64,000 nucleotides of DNA, taken from the NCBI RefSeq assembly GCF_001638985.1, contig NW_017265140.1:1-64000 (forward strand). The letters run 5' to 3'. The position numbers were made by a program, and so were the translations under genes. The stretch is from Phycomyces blakesleeanus NRRL 1555(-) (lineage: Eukaryota; Mucoromycota; Mucoromycetes; Mucorales; Phycomycetaceae). Shown here one piece after another: positions 36,254 through 48,246 of this stretch. How positions within the stretch are numbered: position 1 is the first letter of the stretch; the number at the start of each line of letters is the position of its first letter. The notes beneath the pieces were generated by a model. That model did not search any database, had not been told where the DNA came from, and worked only from the letters and a program-made list of their open reading frames with translations.

Positions 36254-39200
36254 ATGTCAAACAACAACAACAATTCAGAATGCAAGTGCTCTAAATGCTC
36301 TTCCAATAGCATGGAATTTGTTTTGGTGTCTACCCAAACACTCAGAAGACATGCACAACAGGATATCGTGAGACAATATCAGTCAGGATCTTCTTGTAAG
36401 TTCAAATTTAAGAAAATTATTATTGAGACAATTTTAATTAAATATTTATTTTCATATAATATAGCCTCAGTTATAGAAGTAATGTCGAATGACAATGACA
36501 TGGAGATTGACTTTGAATACAATGTTGATGCCGAAGATCAAGTTGAAGGTATGCATAGTATTTTTATTAAAGTTTTATAATCATTTATAATATCTAATAA
36601 TTTGATTCTTTTTTACCTAACAAAACAGTCAAATACTTGCCTCTTTTTGGCATTGATTCCTTGTTTGATTCTGAAAGCGAAGATGAGGGTGTCATTGAAG
36701 CAACCATTTTGGATATTTCTGACGATGAATCTGATGATGTTAGAGGTTAGTACAAAAAGCACATATAAATCAATAAAGTCAACAAGTATTGATTTTTTTT
36801 TTTAAATAGAGCACTTTTCTTTATCCAATATGTCAGTCGATCCTACTCATGCTTTCATTGCTTCTTTTGCTGCCTTCTTCATATCCAAATATGTTGTCAA
36901 TTCTGGTGGTGCTGTTCTGTTAAAGTTTCTTAACGAAGTATTGGCACACTTTGGACAGTCTTTCCGTCTTCCCCTCAGTATAAACGGTGTCAACTCTATG
37001 ACCGGTCTCAGCGACATGACTCGAGGTGTCCAGCGGTTTGTTGCATGTGGCAATTGTAACAAAGTATACGAAGAGTCCAATGTTGTTCCAGAGTGCTGTA
37101 ATTTTGAGAGACTCTCTGGTAGAGAATGTGGAAACGCTCTTTTCTTTGCAACATCAAGAGCCTTGACTATCCCCAAAAAGATCTACATGTATAACTCCAT
37201 AATCAAAACATTGTCTATCCTTTTTTGCCGCCCTGGATTCGAAGACACCATCAACCATTGGAGAATCAGAGTGCAAGTTCCAGGCATGATGTTTGACATT
37301 TACGACGGTACGAAGTGGAACAGTCTGAAGGATAGCAATGGTTTACCGTTTGTGAATCATGTGTGCTCCATAATGCTTACCATGAACATCGATTGGTTTC
37401 AACCTTTCGATGGGGTCACTTACTCCTGTGGTGCGATATACCTTTGCATCAACAACTTGCCAAGATCGGAATGGCACAAGAAGGAGAATGTTGTTCTCGT
37501 TGGTCTCATGCCAGGGCCCAAGGAAGCAAAGACAAGTGAGATCAATCATTACCTCCGTCCCCTTGTCGTGGAACTCAACCAGTTGTATGGCGGTGTGGTG
37601 ATGCCTACCGTACAGTGCCCATCTGGTGCTCTTGTCCGTGCTGCCCTTCTTCTTGTTGCCTGCGACATTCCTGCTGCCCATAAGACTTGTGGGTTCACCT
37701 CTCATTCAAGCACATGTGCATGCAATAAGTGCAACCGACAGTTCCCTCGCCTTCCAGACTCCAATGCTGTGGACTACTCTGGGTTCGTGTTTTCTGAGTG
37801 GGTGCCTTGCACTGATGCCGAAAACCGCCGTGATGCTGAGTTGTGGAGAATGGCCAGCAGTGATGCACAGAGAAAGAGATTGGAGAGGGAAAATGGTGTC
37901 CGATGGTCAGAATTGCATGACCTGGTTTACTTTAACCTCGTGGAGTGCACTGTCATCGATCCGATGCACAACCTGTACCTCGGAACAGCAAAGAGGATAA
38001 TGGAGAAATGGAGATCTTCAGGTCTCATCACAGATGCACACTTGGCTGAAATGCAGTTGGATGCTGACAAGCTTGTACTGCCAGAGGACTACACGCCATT
38101 AGGGACAAAGATCGGGTGTGGCTTCCCATTCATGAAGGCCGACAAGTGGAAGTCTTGGTGCTTGGTGTACTCTCCTGTTCTCCTGCGTGGTCGTCTACCT
38201 GAAGCTCATCTCGGTAACTGGACAACGTTTGTCAATGCATGCCAGTACCTCTCAATGCCAAGCATATCCATGGCTCACCTTGATGAAGCCCATCAATCTT
38301 TGGAGGCTTTCTGCAGAGAGTGCGAGAAGTTGTATAAAGCCCCATTCCTTTCGCCAAACATGCATCTCCATCTTCATCTGCGAGAGACTGTACTGAACTT
38401 TGGCCCGGTTTATGGCTATTGGCTTTTTAGTTTCGAAAGATGCAATGGTATCTTGAAAAACTATGCGACAAATAGAAAAGATGGGTTTGAGGGAACCTAT
38501 ATGAAGAAGTATCTTGAAGAAGCATACCAGGGAGATCTTATTTGCCAAACTTTGCCAATAATTCGACCTGAGCATTCGGCGATCATCCTTGAGCTCACTG
38601 CATCCACTGCCAATTCCATAGCCACTTTCACTTCCACTGCCACCTCAATCCAATTCGATATCAATGCTTTTCTTGATTCTCCTGAGATCAACTTTGATAT
38701 CGTCAAGGGAAACGAGCCTTTGCCCCCTTCCGCACTTCCTTTAGCTCTAAAGGGGGAGATTTCCATGGATGAATCCAAGTATGAGCATTTGTTGGAATAC
38801 TATTGCAAGACATACGATGATCAAACTCTTGTTCATTATCGTCAGGCTGGTCATTCCAATAATTTTGTTAACAATCGGATACAGAAGTTTGAATCAATCA
38901 ATCTTCTTGGGTAAATCTACAAGAGCAAAACGAAGAATCAGCGTGGATCGTTCATGCAAACCTTGTTTGAGACAAGTGATGGTAGAAGTACCAAGCCATA
39001 CGCGGGCCAAATTCAGTACCTCTTTGTCAATACTACTGTAAACTCATTTGCTGGTCATGCGAGCCAGCATGTATTTGCATATGTACAATGGTACAAGGAA
39101 GTTTTACTTCAGCCCAGAGCAGGAGAAGGAGTTGAGGTGAATAAGGTGGGGTTCGAAGATGACAGCATGAACAGCATTCTCCCAGTGCATAGAATCTGCT

Positions 39201-39286
39201 ATCCAGTTGCAGTAGGCGAGCACCTTGATCTAGAAGGCGAAGTTCAGATGTGTATAGTTCCTTTGCCGCGAAAAATATATATTTAG
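36254..39286 (+). CDS. Tnp2-type (CACTA) transposase A, one nonsense codon
   Basis: Four exons: 36254-36395, 36465-36548, 36629-36745, 36810-39286. All introns are GT-AG and keep one frame of 939 codons. The ATG at 36254 was chosen because it opens exon 1 before a cysteine-rich motif (C12-x2-C15...H33). An acidic stretch follows in exons 2-3, then a Cys cluster (residues ~194-211). The Tnp2 core follows: MNIDWFQPFDG (D309), ACDIPAAHK (D400) with a CACNKC knuckle, and VIDPMHNLYLG (D498), the hallmark of the Transposase_21/Tnp2 family; these aspartates are plausible catalytic residues. A TAA at 38912-38914 (codon 816) interrupts the frame, which continues open for 123 more codons. The relic at 35.4 kb has CAA there, so this is a C-to-T nonsense change. 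The product would bind and cut the element ends in the nucleus. An 815-residue truncated form may still be made. Confidence 0.88.
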
Positions 39287-39493
39287 ATTCAAATACAAAA
39301 ATAAAACACGTATAAAAAAGAAAAATTAATTAATACAGACTAATATATATAGCTGCACGTTTATTTTTTATTATTTCTATAAATTTTTGTTTGTACTTGG
39401 CATGCTATACATGCATCTGTATACATCATGCTAATCTGTAAACATAAACAAGTAGAAAAAAGACTCTAAAATAGTTGGCAAGAAAAAAATGAT

Positions 39494-40766
39494 TTATTTT
39501 GAAAAGCACCAATCTGGTAAAGTGACTGCCAAATTCTCAGGAATGCTCACTTCTTTCTCATAAGGGATGCGCTTTTTCAAGCTTTCTGAATTTTTCTTCA
39601 AACGGATAACAGTAAGTTCATCAATAGTACTAATAAACGTCTGGAGCTGGTTTAAAGAATAAATAGTATTAATAAAGTATTATTATTTTCTTTAAAACAT
39701 AAATAGATGTTTAACATTACCTCATCAGTTCTCCAGCTGGGATGATATGCCCGCACTTTGTTATCTCTATCTGACTTGCCATCAGACATCACGTCAATAG
39801 AAAGAATATTTCCGCAATCATATCGATTCATGCCCTCATGAATAGCCTCTGTGTATGTCTGATACGTGATAATACGACGGTCAAGAAGCTACCAAAGAGT
39901 ATTGTATTAAAACATTAAATCAATAGTAAATTAACTTTATTTTAAAACTTACGGTCTTCTTTCTGTTGCGTCTTCTTCCAGCTTTATTTCTAGCCATAAT
40001 CTTCTCTGCTGAGGTCCGGAAGACTCGCACTTGATTTTGGTAGTGATTCTTTATTATATTCATAATGACACTCTTTGACACATTTGTGCAACATCTTTGA
40101 GGTCTCAGGTACTTGAAGAGAGCCAGTGCAAGTGTCTTGTTGTACTTGTTGCCATATGTGCCAGTCATTGACCATGCTGATCTATTATTATTCTCAGCAA
40201 CTTTGAGTGGGTCTGTGCTAACAAAGTTTGGTTTCTTGATGTAACTATTGATAAGTTGCTATAAAAACAGTACTAGATATATTAATCAGTAATGTTATTA
40301 TTATCAATTTACTTACAGAAATCAAGGGATGATGTTTTGCTCCAAGGTCAAGATCATCATCCATGGAAGACGAAGAATCTGCTGGTACAGCAGAAGGCAT
40401 CACGGAATTTTGGCTGGTCATTGCCTTTTTTATTTCAGCATTTTCAGTCATGACCTGAAGGACCGAGTTCTTCAAAAATTCATTTGTCTTGTTGGACAAA
40501 TCCAGGCCATTCTTCAAATGAGTTATTGCATCAGTCACTCCTTTTGCATTTTCTTGCAAGGATTGCATCGACACATTGTTGGCTGCCAACAAGGTAAGGA
40601 CGTGATCCATTGGGGTCACAGTGACTTGAACTTCAGGGGCTGTATCAACTGCTACTTCTGGAGTTAGTGTATCAATTGGAGCAACAACACCTGCAATTGT
40701 GCTATTAAGAACAGCATTCATGCATAGGTTGGGTCGGCAGGGAGCAGTAGGAATACGCTTTGTCAT
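39494..40766 (-). CDS. Element A accessory protein, 358 aa
   Basis: Four exons on the minus strand: 40317-40766, 39953-40258, 39721-39888 and 39494-39646. They are 450, 306, 168 and 153 nt, so every intron is in phase 0, and the frame is open from ATG (40764-40766) to TAA (39494-39496). Introns have GTAAG or GTAATG donors and TAG or CAG acceptors. The protein starts MTKRIPTAPCRPNLC, has a likely coiled coil at about residues 60-115, a serine/aspartate patch, a lysine-rich central domain with SAWSMTGTYGNKYNKTLA, and a basic patch GRRRNRKKT that could be a nuclear signal. No known domain is recognised. It is convergent with the transposase gene, 207 bp stop to stop. The relic element C keeps homologous exons 3-4, so the gene is a stable part of this family. 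By analogy with plant TnpA it may bind subterminal DNA; that is inference. Confidence 0.8.
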
Positions 40767-41498
40767 TTTCTGTTAATAAAATAAATATTAATAATTTTCA
40801 ACTAATATTGTACAATTCACTACACTTGTTATATCATTGTTGTAGTGGTTGAAGTTGAAGAAGTTTTTAAGAGGAAGAATTCAAGATTTGAAATTAGGAA
40901 CGAAGATTTGTGAGAACTTGTGTAGGTTTTGTTTATTGAGAAAGATTTTGTATCAAAGTTTGACGAGGTTCCTACACTGAACTACTACTGCTATTTATAT
41001 TGTTTTGGATTGGGAAAATTATATGACTGGGGTCAGGTAATCGATCCTATCTGAGCCTTAATCAGAGCAACGTGATCTTGGAATAATTAATGTATGATTA
41101 ATTATATAAATGTGTGTAGTCCCAATGAAGTATTAACATCGAAAGTAAATGTGTTTATGAGTTATAATTATGCTTATAATAATCCACTGATGTATCCCAT
41201 ATTATGGTGATATCATCATATGAAATATAATCACTATCATGCATGCTAAACCTGTGTGTTAAATAATAAAGTAATCGGTAGACACCTTTGACTGGAATAG
41301 CTGAGGCCTTGTATTATTTCCTTCAGACTTATTCTCAATTACAGCAGTAGTCAATACTCATTTACAACAATCATATTTAAAATTCACATACTAGTAAAGA
41401 GGATAAGTGGTGCAGATTAACTCTCTACATTTCATTTGATATTTAAGCACATCTCCTAACCGCTTGATCCACATTTAGACAACTTCTTTTCTAACTCA

Positions 41499-42250
41499 AT
41501 GAGGCACAAAGTAGTATTTCAAGATGACGGTGGTCATCTTCTTTTGGAGTATTACTTTTTACAGCCCGCATTTTGTCAGGGTCAAACTGGATTTTAAGAC
41601 AAGTCTTTTTTTTTCTTTTTTTTCTTTTAACAACATTTATTATTGATATTTTCTTTGTTTCTCTTTTGCTTATGTTTTTACAATTTCACTTATAATTTTT
41701 TCTTTCTTTTATAGCTCAATACCAAATATGTGTCTCTTTGTTTGGCTATACTCTGTCTGATATATCAAGGTAAGATATCATTCTCTTACAGATCTTTGTT
41801 ACTCATCATATTGTTTGTCTAGCCATTGCTACTCATTTCCATTGAGTCTCATCATCTCTTAATCGAACATGATAGTAAGTTTTTTTCTTAAAAAAAATTC
41901 AAATTATTCTTTTGTCTTCCTCATAGATATATATTTATTTTTATTATGATTTATTAGTTATGTCTAATATTATGCACAAAGACGTATAATCAGTAATATT
42001 TGGTAAGTTAACTACAATATATTTAATAAATACGCCTTTACTACGCACAATATTAATAATTATTCATTTTTAGAATGTATCTCTATTCAAAGACTACTGG
42101 TATTGTCTTGATAATTCTGAAGAACATGTTTATATCAAGTTTATGTCAAGTCTTCTCCACCTTGTAAGTATTTATGAAGAAATTTCAATTTAAATCATTT
42201 ACTAATTCTTCTTTTCTATTAATCATTTTTTAATAGCATTCCCGCTATTA
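41499..42250 (+). other. Possible spliced transcript in the right part of element A
   Basis: Several intron-like junctions follow each other: an ATG frame of 32 codons (41499-41597, MRHKVVFQDDGGHLLLEYY), an acceptor before 41715, donors at 41770 and about 41880, an acceptor at 42073, a 30-codon open block 42074-42163 (NVSLFKDYWYCLDNSEEHVY), a GTAAGTATTT donor and an acceptor at 42236. I could not join the blocks in one frame. It may be a decayed third gene or a captured fragment. No family is recognised. The same blocks recur after the gap (about 43480-43650). Confidence 0.3.
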
Positions 42251-42868
42251 AAGTATGTATTCCATGTCTACTCCCGGAAGGCTTTAAATTATATATAGCG
42301 AGCAAGAAGTATTAGCGATTATAATAGCTATAGTATCAAAACTGTCGCGAAATTAGGATTTTTATCTAGAAAAGATTTTCCTATCAAATAAAACAAAATT
42401 GAACAAAAAATGTATAACCCAATGTTTTTCCAAAAAATAAATAAATAAAAGTAAAATAAATAAACAAACCAAAGAGGCTTGTTTATAAAAATCTACCCAT
42501 GCTTTGTTTCTCTTTTCCATTGTAAAAAAACCTAGTTTCATTGCTTTTGTGTGTATAAAAAACCTAGTTTCATCACTTTGAGCATGTATAAAAAACCAAC
42601 TATCATCATTTCTTTATATTGTAAAAAACCTACAATCATCTCTTTGATAGTTTTTAAAGCATTTCTGCAGCCAATAAAAAAACCCGGTAAAAATAATAAT
42701 ATGGGACGCTAGCTCTTTATAGACCTCAAAATATAACACATAAAGAGGTAGACTCGATAGGAGTAAAGCGTAACTACAATATTTATTCAGTTTCCATAGT
42801 TTGCAGACTGACAATCGTTCTACATTGGGTTTTCGTGTACCCGTTGTTATGATGATACGCATCAGCAC
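41565..42868. repeat. Direct duplication copy 1 at the second gap
   Basis: This 1304-bp segment starting CCCGCATTTTGTCAGG and ending CGCATCAGCAC is repeated at 42969-44275 with about one percent difference. It ends exactly at the N run. Probably two overlapping contig ends or two haplotypes. Confidence 0.9.
42521..42650. repeat. ~33-bp subterminal repeats of element A (about 4 units)
   Basis: Four diverged units of the form TGTATAAAAAACCTAGTTTCATCA follow each other; the set is duplicated at about 43928-44056. Clusters of short repeats near the ends are usual in CACTA elements, where they bind element-encoded proteins. Confidence 0.6.
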
Positions 42869-42968
42869 NNNNNNNNNNNNNNNNNNNNNNNNNNNNNNNN
42901 NNNNNNNNNNNNNNNNNNNNNNNNNNNNNNNNNNNNNNNNNNNNNNNNNNNNNNNNNNNNNNNNNNNN
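42869..42968. other. Assembly gap of 100 N
   Basis: This placeholder gap lies inside element A, between the two copies of a 1.3 kb direct duplication. Confidence 0.95.
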
Positions 42969-44275
42969 CCCGCATTTTGTCAGGGTCAAACTGGATTTTA
43001 AGACAAGTCTTTTTTTTTTCCTTTTTTTTTCTTTTAACAACATTTATTATTGATATTTTCTTTGTTTCTCTTTTGCTTATGTTTTTACAATTTCACTTAT
43101 AATTTTTTCTTTCTTTTATAGCTCAATACCAAATATGTGTCTCTTTGTTTGGCTATACTCTGTCTGATATATCAAGGTAAGATATTATTCTCTTACAGAT
43201 CTTTGTTACTCATCATATTGTTTGTCTAGCCATTGCTACTCATTTCCATTGAGTCTCATCATCTCTTAATCGAACATGATGGTAAGTTTTTTTCTTAAAA
43301 AAAATTCAAATTATTCTTTTGTCTTCCTCATAGATATATATTTATTTTTATTATGATTTATTAGTTATGTCTAATATTATGCACGAAGACGTATAATCAG
43401 TAATATTTGGTAAGTTAACTACAATATATTTAATAAATACGCCTTTACTACACACAATATTAATAATTATTCATTTTTAGAATGTATCTCTATTCAAAGA
43501 CTACTGGTATTGTCTTGATAATTCTGAAGAACATGTTTATATCAAGTTTATGTCAAGTCTTCTCCGCCTTGTAAGTATTTATGAAGAAATTTCAATTTAA
43601 ATCATTTACTAATTCTTCTTTTCTATTAATCATTTTTTAATAGCATTCCCGGTATTAAAGTATGTATTCCATGTCTACTCCCGGAAGGCTTTAAATTATA
43701 TATAGCAAGCAAGAAGTATTAGCGATTATAATAGCTATAGTATCAAAACTGTTGCGAAATTAGGATTTTTAGCTAGAAAAGATTTTCCTATCAAATAAAA
43801 CAAAATTGAACAAAAAATGTATAACCCAATGTTTTTCCAAAAAATAAATAAATAAAAGTAAAATAAATAAACAAGCCAAAGAGGCTTGTTTATAAAAATC
43901 TACCCATGCTTTGTTTCTCTTTTCCATTGTAAAAAAACCTAGTTTCATTGCTTTTGTGTGTATAAAAAACCTAGTTTCATCACTTTGAGCATGTATAAAA
44001 AACCAACTATCATCATTTCTTTATATTGTAAAAAACCTACAATCATCTCTTTGATAGTTTTTAAAGCATTTCTGCAGCCAATAAAAAAACCCGGTAAAAA
44101 TAATAATATGGGACGCTAGCTCTTTATAGACCTCAAAATATAACACATAAAGAGGTAGGCTCGATAGGAGTAAAGCATAACTACAATATTTATTCAGTTT
44201 CTATAATTTGTGGACTGACAATCGTTCTACATTGGGTTTTCGTGTACCCGTTGTTATAATGATACGCATCAGCAC
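42969..44275. repeat. Direct duplication copy 2 at the second gap
   Basis: 1307 bp, matching 41565-42868 from its first base after the N run to CGCATCAGCAC. It then continues into the right terminal repeat of element A, which shows that this copy is attached to the true element end. Confidence 0.9.
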
Positions 44276-44368
44276 CATAGATGATATCGTACCATTGCTC
44301 AAAATGATATATCACAAAAATTGTGATGATATCGGCTCAATCATCTACATTTTTGGTACATTTGATCC

Positions 44369-44395
44369 AGATGAAATTACCCTATTTTTCCAGTG
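44369..44395 (-). repeat. Right terminal inverted repeat of element A
   Basis: Ends ...CCCTATTTTTCCAGTG, the exact reverse complement of 35672-35698, and is followed by the TAG target duplication at 44396-44398. Confidence 0.93.
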
Positions 44396-44398
44396 TAG

Positions 44399-46510
44399 TG
44401 AGCTCAATGATAATTACCGAATACCCAAATTGAATCACAAACAAAGTTAATCGAATAAAGTCTCCCTGGTATGCATCTTCAAGACACTTCTTCATGTACA
44501 TTATTTCGAACCTGTCTCTTCTATTGGTCGTTTAATCCTTTGAAAAGCCATTGCATTTTTTGAGACCAAACAGCTAAGAGCAGTAAACCGGGCCAAAGCT
44601 AAGGACGGTCTCTCGCAAACGTAAATGCAGATGCATCTTTGGTGAACCAAACGGAGCTTGATATAACACCTCACACTCTCTGCAGAAAACCTCTAATGAG
44701 TTATGGACCTTATTAAGATGAGCCATGTATATACTTGGCATTGAGAGATATTGGCATGCATTCACAAACGTTGTTCATTTAACAAGACGGACTTCACACA
44801 AGCAGCTACACAGGAGAACATGAGAGTAAACCAAGCACTAATACTTCCACTCATTTGCCTTCATGAATGGGAAACCACTCCCAATCCTTGTACCCAATGA
44901 TGTGTAGTATTCTTACAGTAAAACATTTTCAGCATCAACCCGTGTTGCAGCCAAGTGTGTATCTGTGATGAGACCAGAAGATACCCATTTCTCCATTATT
45001 CTCTTCGCTGTACTGATATACAGGCTATACATCGAATCGATGACAGTGCATTCAACGAGGTTGAAGTAAACCAGGCCATACAATTTTTCCAGGCAACAAG
45101 AATTAGAGTAGCACAGAAAATAGCAAAAGATGGACACTAGATAGTAGGAATCACCACACCACTACAAAAGTAAATGAGTTCCACGACGAGGAGATAGAGA
45201 TAGTGATTGATTCTGCTCGCCTTTACTTTCTTGGGCCCTGGAATGAGACCAACGAAGACAGCATTCTCCTTTATTGTACCGTTCTGGTGTGGGCAAGTTG
45301 TTGATACAAAGATATATTGCACTACAGGGACAACCGACCCCATCAAAAGGCTGAAACGAATGGATGTTCATGGCAGGCATAATGGAGCACTCATGATTCA
45401 CAGATAGTAAAATATTACCGTCTTTTGGATTATTTCACTATGCACCATCGTGAATCTCAAATTTCATGTCTGGAACGTGTGATCTGTTTCTCCAATAGTT
45501 TATGATGTCTTCGAATCTAGGGCAGCAAAAGGTATAGACAATGGTTTGATTGTGGAGCTTTACATGTAGATCCTTGTTGGGATACTCAAGGATCTTGATG
45601 TTGCAAAGAAAAAAAGTATTTCTGCATTCTCTACCAGAAAGTGTCTCGAAATTACAACACTCTGGAACTACATCGGACTCCCCGTATACTTTTTTTTATG
45701 ATCGCCACATGCTACAAACCGCTAGACATTTCGAGTCACATTGCCAAGACCGGTCATAGAGTTTACACTGTTTGTACTGAGGAAACATGAAAAGACTGTC
45801 CAAAATGCGCCAATACCTCATTAAAGAACTTCAACAGGACAGCACCAGTAGAATTGACAGTATATTTAGATATGAATAAGACAGCAAACAAAACATTGAA
45901 AGCATGGGTTGGATCGGCTGGCATATCAAACAGAGAAAAGTGTTCTATTTAAATATATATATATATATGTATGCTGTATTTGTTAATTCCATGTACTTTT
46001 TGTACTAACCCCTAACATCTTCAGATTCACTGTCAGAAATATCCAAAATAACTGCTACAATGGCATCCTCATCTTTGCTTTCAGAATTAAACAAGGAATC
46101 AATGGCAAAAAGAGGTAAGTCTTTGGCTGTATTGTCGAGTAAAAAAGAATCAAATTATTAGATATTATAAACAAGTATACAACTTTAATAAAAATACTAT
46201 GGATACCTTCAACCTGATATTCAATATCAACATCATCTCCAAAGCCAATCTTTATGTCATTGTCATTCGACATTACCTCTGTAATTGAAGTTGTATTATA
46301 TAAAAAGAAACACATTTAATTAAAATTCTCTTGATAATTATTTTCTTAAATTATAACAAGAAGATCCCAACTGATATATTGTCTCACATCATCATCTTCT
46401 AAATGTACTCTGAGTGGTTGTTGTTGTTACTGGACGTGTTGGGTGCATGTTACTTTTAAAGTCTAAAATTGGTAATAATGGAGAATGGTTCAGAGACACA
46501 AATTAAGAGC
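44399..46510 (-). pseudogene. Old Tnp2 element C, 5' part of the transposase gene
   Basis: Minus-strand relic of a transposase close to that of element A. Recognisable pieces in gene order: MSNDNDIKIGFGDDVD (about 46270-46210), the acidic exon-3 equivalent near 46060, a zinc-cluster region near 45650-45730, a VFVGLIPGPKK-ASRINHYL block (45137-45346), a LVYFNLVECTVIDSMYSLY block (45050-45090, with the DPMHN motif changed to DSMYS) and FCRECEVLYQAPF-SPKMHLHL (44600-44700). Frameshifts and stops are frequent. The part holding the second aspartate motif (DIPA) and the cysteine knuckle, about 95 residues, is deleted between 45137 and about 45110. The gene continues at 35671 on the other side of element A. 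Confidence 0.85.
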
Positions 46511-47727
46511 AACTTCAGTAGTTATTTTTTTTTGTATTTAATTGATACTGCCAGAACTGAAAATGCACAGCGTTGGATCTTATGTAGCTTCTATAAAATC
46601 ATTGCTTATCGAAAAACAGGGGTTTGAAACTGAAAGTTCAGCCACAATACAAAAAAGAAAATTTAGTAAATGATAAAATCCGTGTGTAGAAACTGATGGA
46701 CTTGCTCTATTCAAAATGATACACTCGTAGCCACACAAAATTATGTATATGTACATCTATCCCACATCTATTACCACATTTCTACTTACATTTATGCTAT
46801 ACCAGTATTTTATATCCTTCCCAGCATAACTATTATAAAAAATCAGACGTTATTCCTTAAAATATTATATTAGATCATTGTACCACAAAACCAAAAACAA
46901 ATAAATTATAACCGCAGCTTTAATTGACCCAAATTTATATCCTTGTACTTTATATAATTCAATCAAATGTTTGATTAACTTGCGTTCTAGTAATTCGTTT
47001 TTGCTGAAAACAAGTGTGTTAAAGAGCTAGAGACGATAAAAAACGAATGGGCTAAGAGAAGCGGCGGGATTTTAATTATATCGAATTTTCGGAGTATGAA
47101 TTAGCTCAAAAATAGAAATCCGACCATTACTCCTGCAGTGGGAAAGTGATGTTTTCAGTCTCCATTTGAGTAGTATTAAAAGACAGAACATACACCATTT
47201 TATCAGGCACGGATTTGATATGAAATGTCAATTGGGGCAATATGCTTCCTGATCGGGAATTATAAGAATAGACTGAGAACAAAATATATCTTTAATATTA
47301 CAGCCATATCTTGTCAAGTTTAATAAAATATATATATCCTTGATTTATATGAGATTTTCAAATAAATTTAAATGAAATATAACAAAAAGTAAAAATCTTA
47401 TCAAGTTGGAAAATAAAAAAAGTAAGACACTATTATAAAAAAAACATATAACAACTTATTGAGAATTAATAAGAGTTCTATTGAAGCTATTATAGATATA
47501 TTATATTTATATTTCCGTGTTTTACAATATATAAATTATAAAAACAAATACTTATAATAAATAGTAATAATAATTATAGTATACACACCACAATTGAGTG
47601 AAATACAAACTCCACAATCCAGAACGGATACTACAATTGCTAATGAACCTGGCAGGGTCACATCTCAGGAACATAACACATACCAGGCACTGGTACACTT
47701 CACACTGCTTCAGTGATAACCAACCAT
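46511..47727. other. AT-rich sequence without recognised features
   Basis: I see no gene or repeat here. The right end of relic element C should lie in this stretch, but no clear CACTA-type terminus is visible. Confidence 0.4.
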
Positions 47728-47730
47728 TAA

Positions 47731-48243
47731 GAGCATCTGCAGCAGTAGCATTTAAATTTAGTTTTTCCCAATTTAAGTGCTTTTTGTAAATGCTTTTCAA
47801 AAAAATCGTCTGCAGCAGTAGCATTTCCGACAGCATGTATTTACATGCTCCATGATTTTTATGACCTTGAGCATGGAAATAGATGCTCATTTTAAAAACT
47901 TGCCGAGTATTTAAATCGTTTTTCTTTGTTATTTTTTTCTTTAAATCGAATAATAGTATATAGCAACACTTACAAAAACTCACAAAAATTATGCTCACTA
48001 CAAAGCTGATAGTCTCGAGAACATTTAACTTGTATTTTTTATATTAAATATAAAAGAAAAATATCTAATAATAATGAATTTTACTAGTGAAGAAGACTAT
48101 ACCAGATAGTATAATTATCTAAATGCTTCTTTTTATTATGCTACTGATATTTTACCCTCAATATTTTTACTGATTTAAACCTCAGATGTGGCTTATGAGC
48201 ACTTAAATTAATGCTAATAGAAATGCTACTGCTGCAGATGCTC
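47731..48243. mobile_element. Harbinger-type MITE, 513 bp
   Basis: Terminal inverted repeats of 23 bp match perfectly: the left end starts GAGCATCTGCAGCAGTAGC and the right end is its reverse complement, GCTACTGCTGCAGATGCTC. TAA is duplicated at 47728-47730 and 48244-48246, as for PIF/Harbinger elements (3-bp TWA targets), and the GAGCATCT start is common in that superfamily. A third, internal partial copy of the end (CGTCTGCAGCAGTAGCATTTC, about 47808) gives a subterminal direct repeat. A minus-strand open frame overlapping it and its left flank (47552-47998) has no recognisable domain and is judged accidental. Confidence 0.85.
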
Positions 48244-48246
48244 TAA

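Larger units (their letters stand above)
35672..44395 (+). mobile_element. CACTA/EnSpm (Tnp2) element A, complete, nested
   Basis: It has perfect 27-bp terminal inverted repeats (35672-35698 and 44369-44395) beginning CACTGGAAAAATAGGG, with TAG duplicated on both sides. Removing the element and one TAG gives GAGCTCACTACGTCCACTG on the minus strand; the equivalent place in the element A transposase gene is GAGCTCACTGCATCCACTG. The insertion is therefore inside the coding sequence of an older relative. It carries a plus-strand transposase gene (36254-39286) and a convergent accessory gene (39494-40766). The apparent length of 8724 bp includes a gap and a probable false duplication (41565-42868 and 42969-44275). 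Without them it is about 7.3 kb, close to element B. Confidence 0.93.

Noticed and set aside
36847..38778. Long antisense open frames opposite the transposase A gene
   Set aside because: Shadows of the coding strand; the motif-bearing Tnp2 frame on the plus strand explains them.
47552..47998. 148-codon minus-strand open frame overlapping the Harbinger MITE
   Set aside because: It crosses the transposon boundary and the terminal repeat, and has no domain; accidental.
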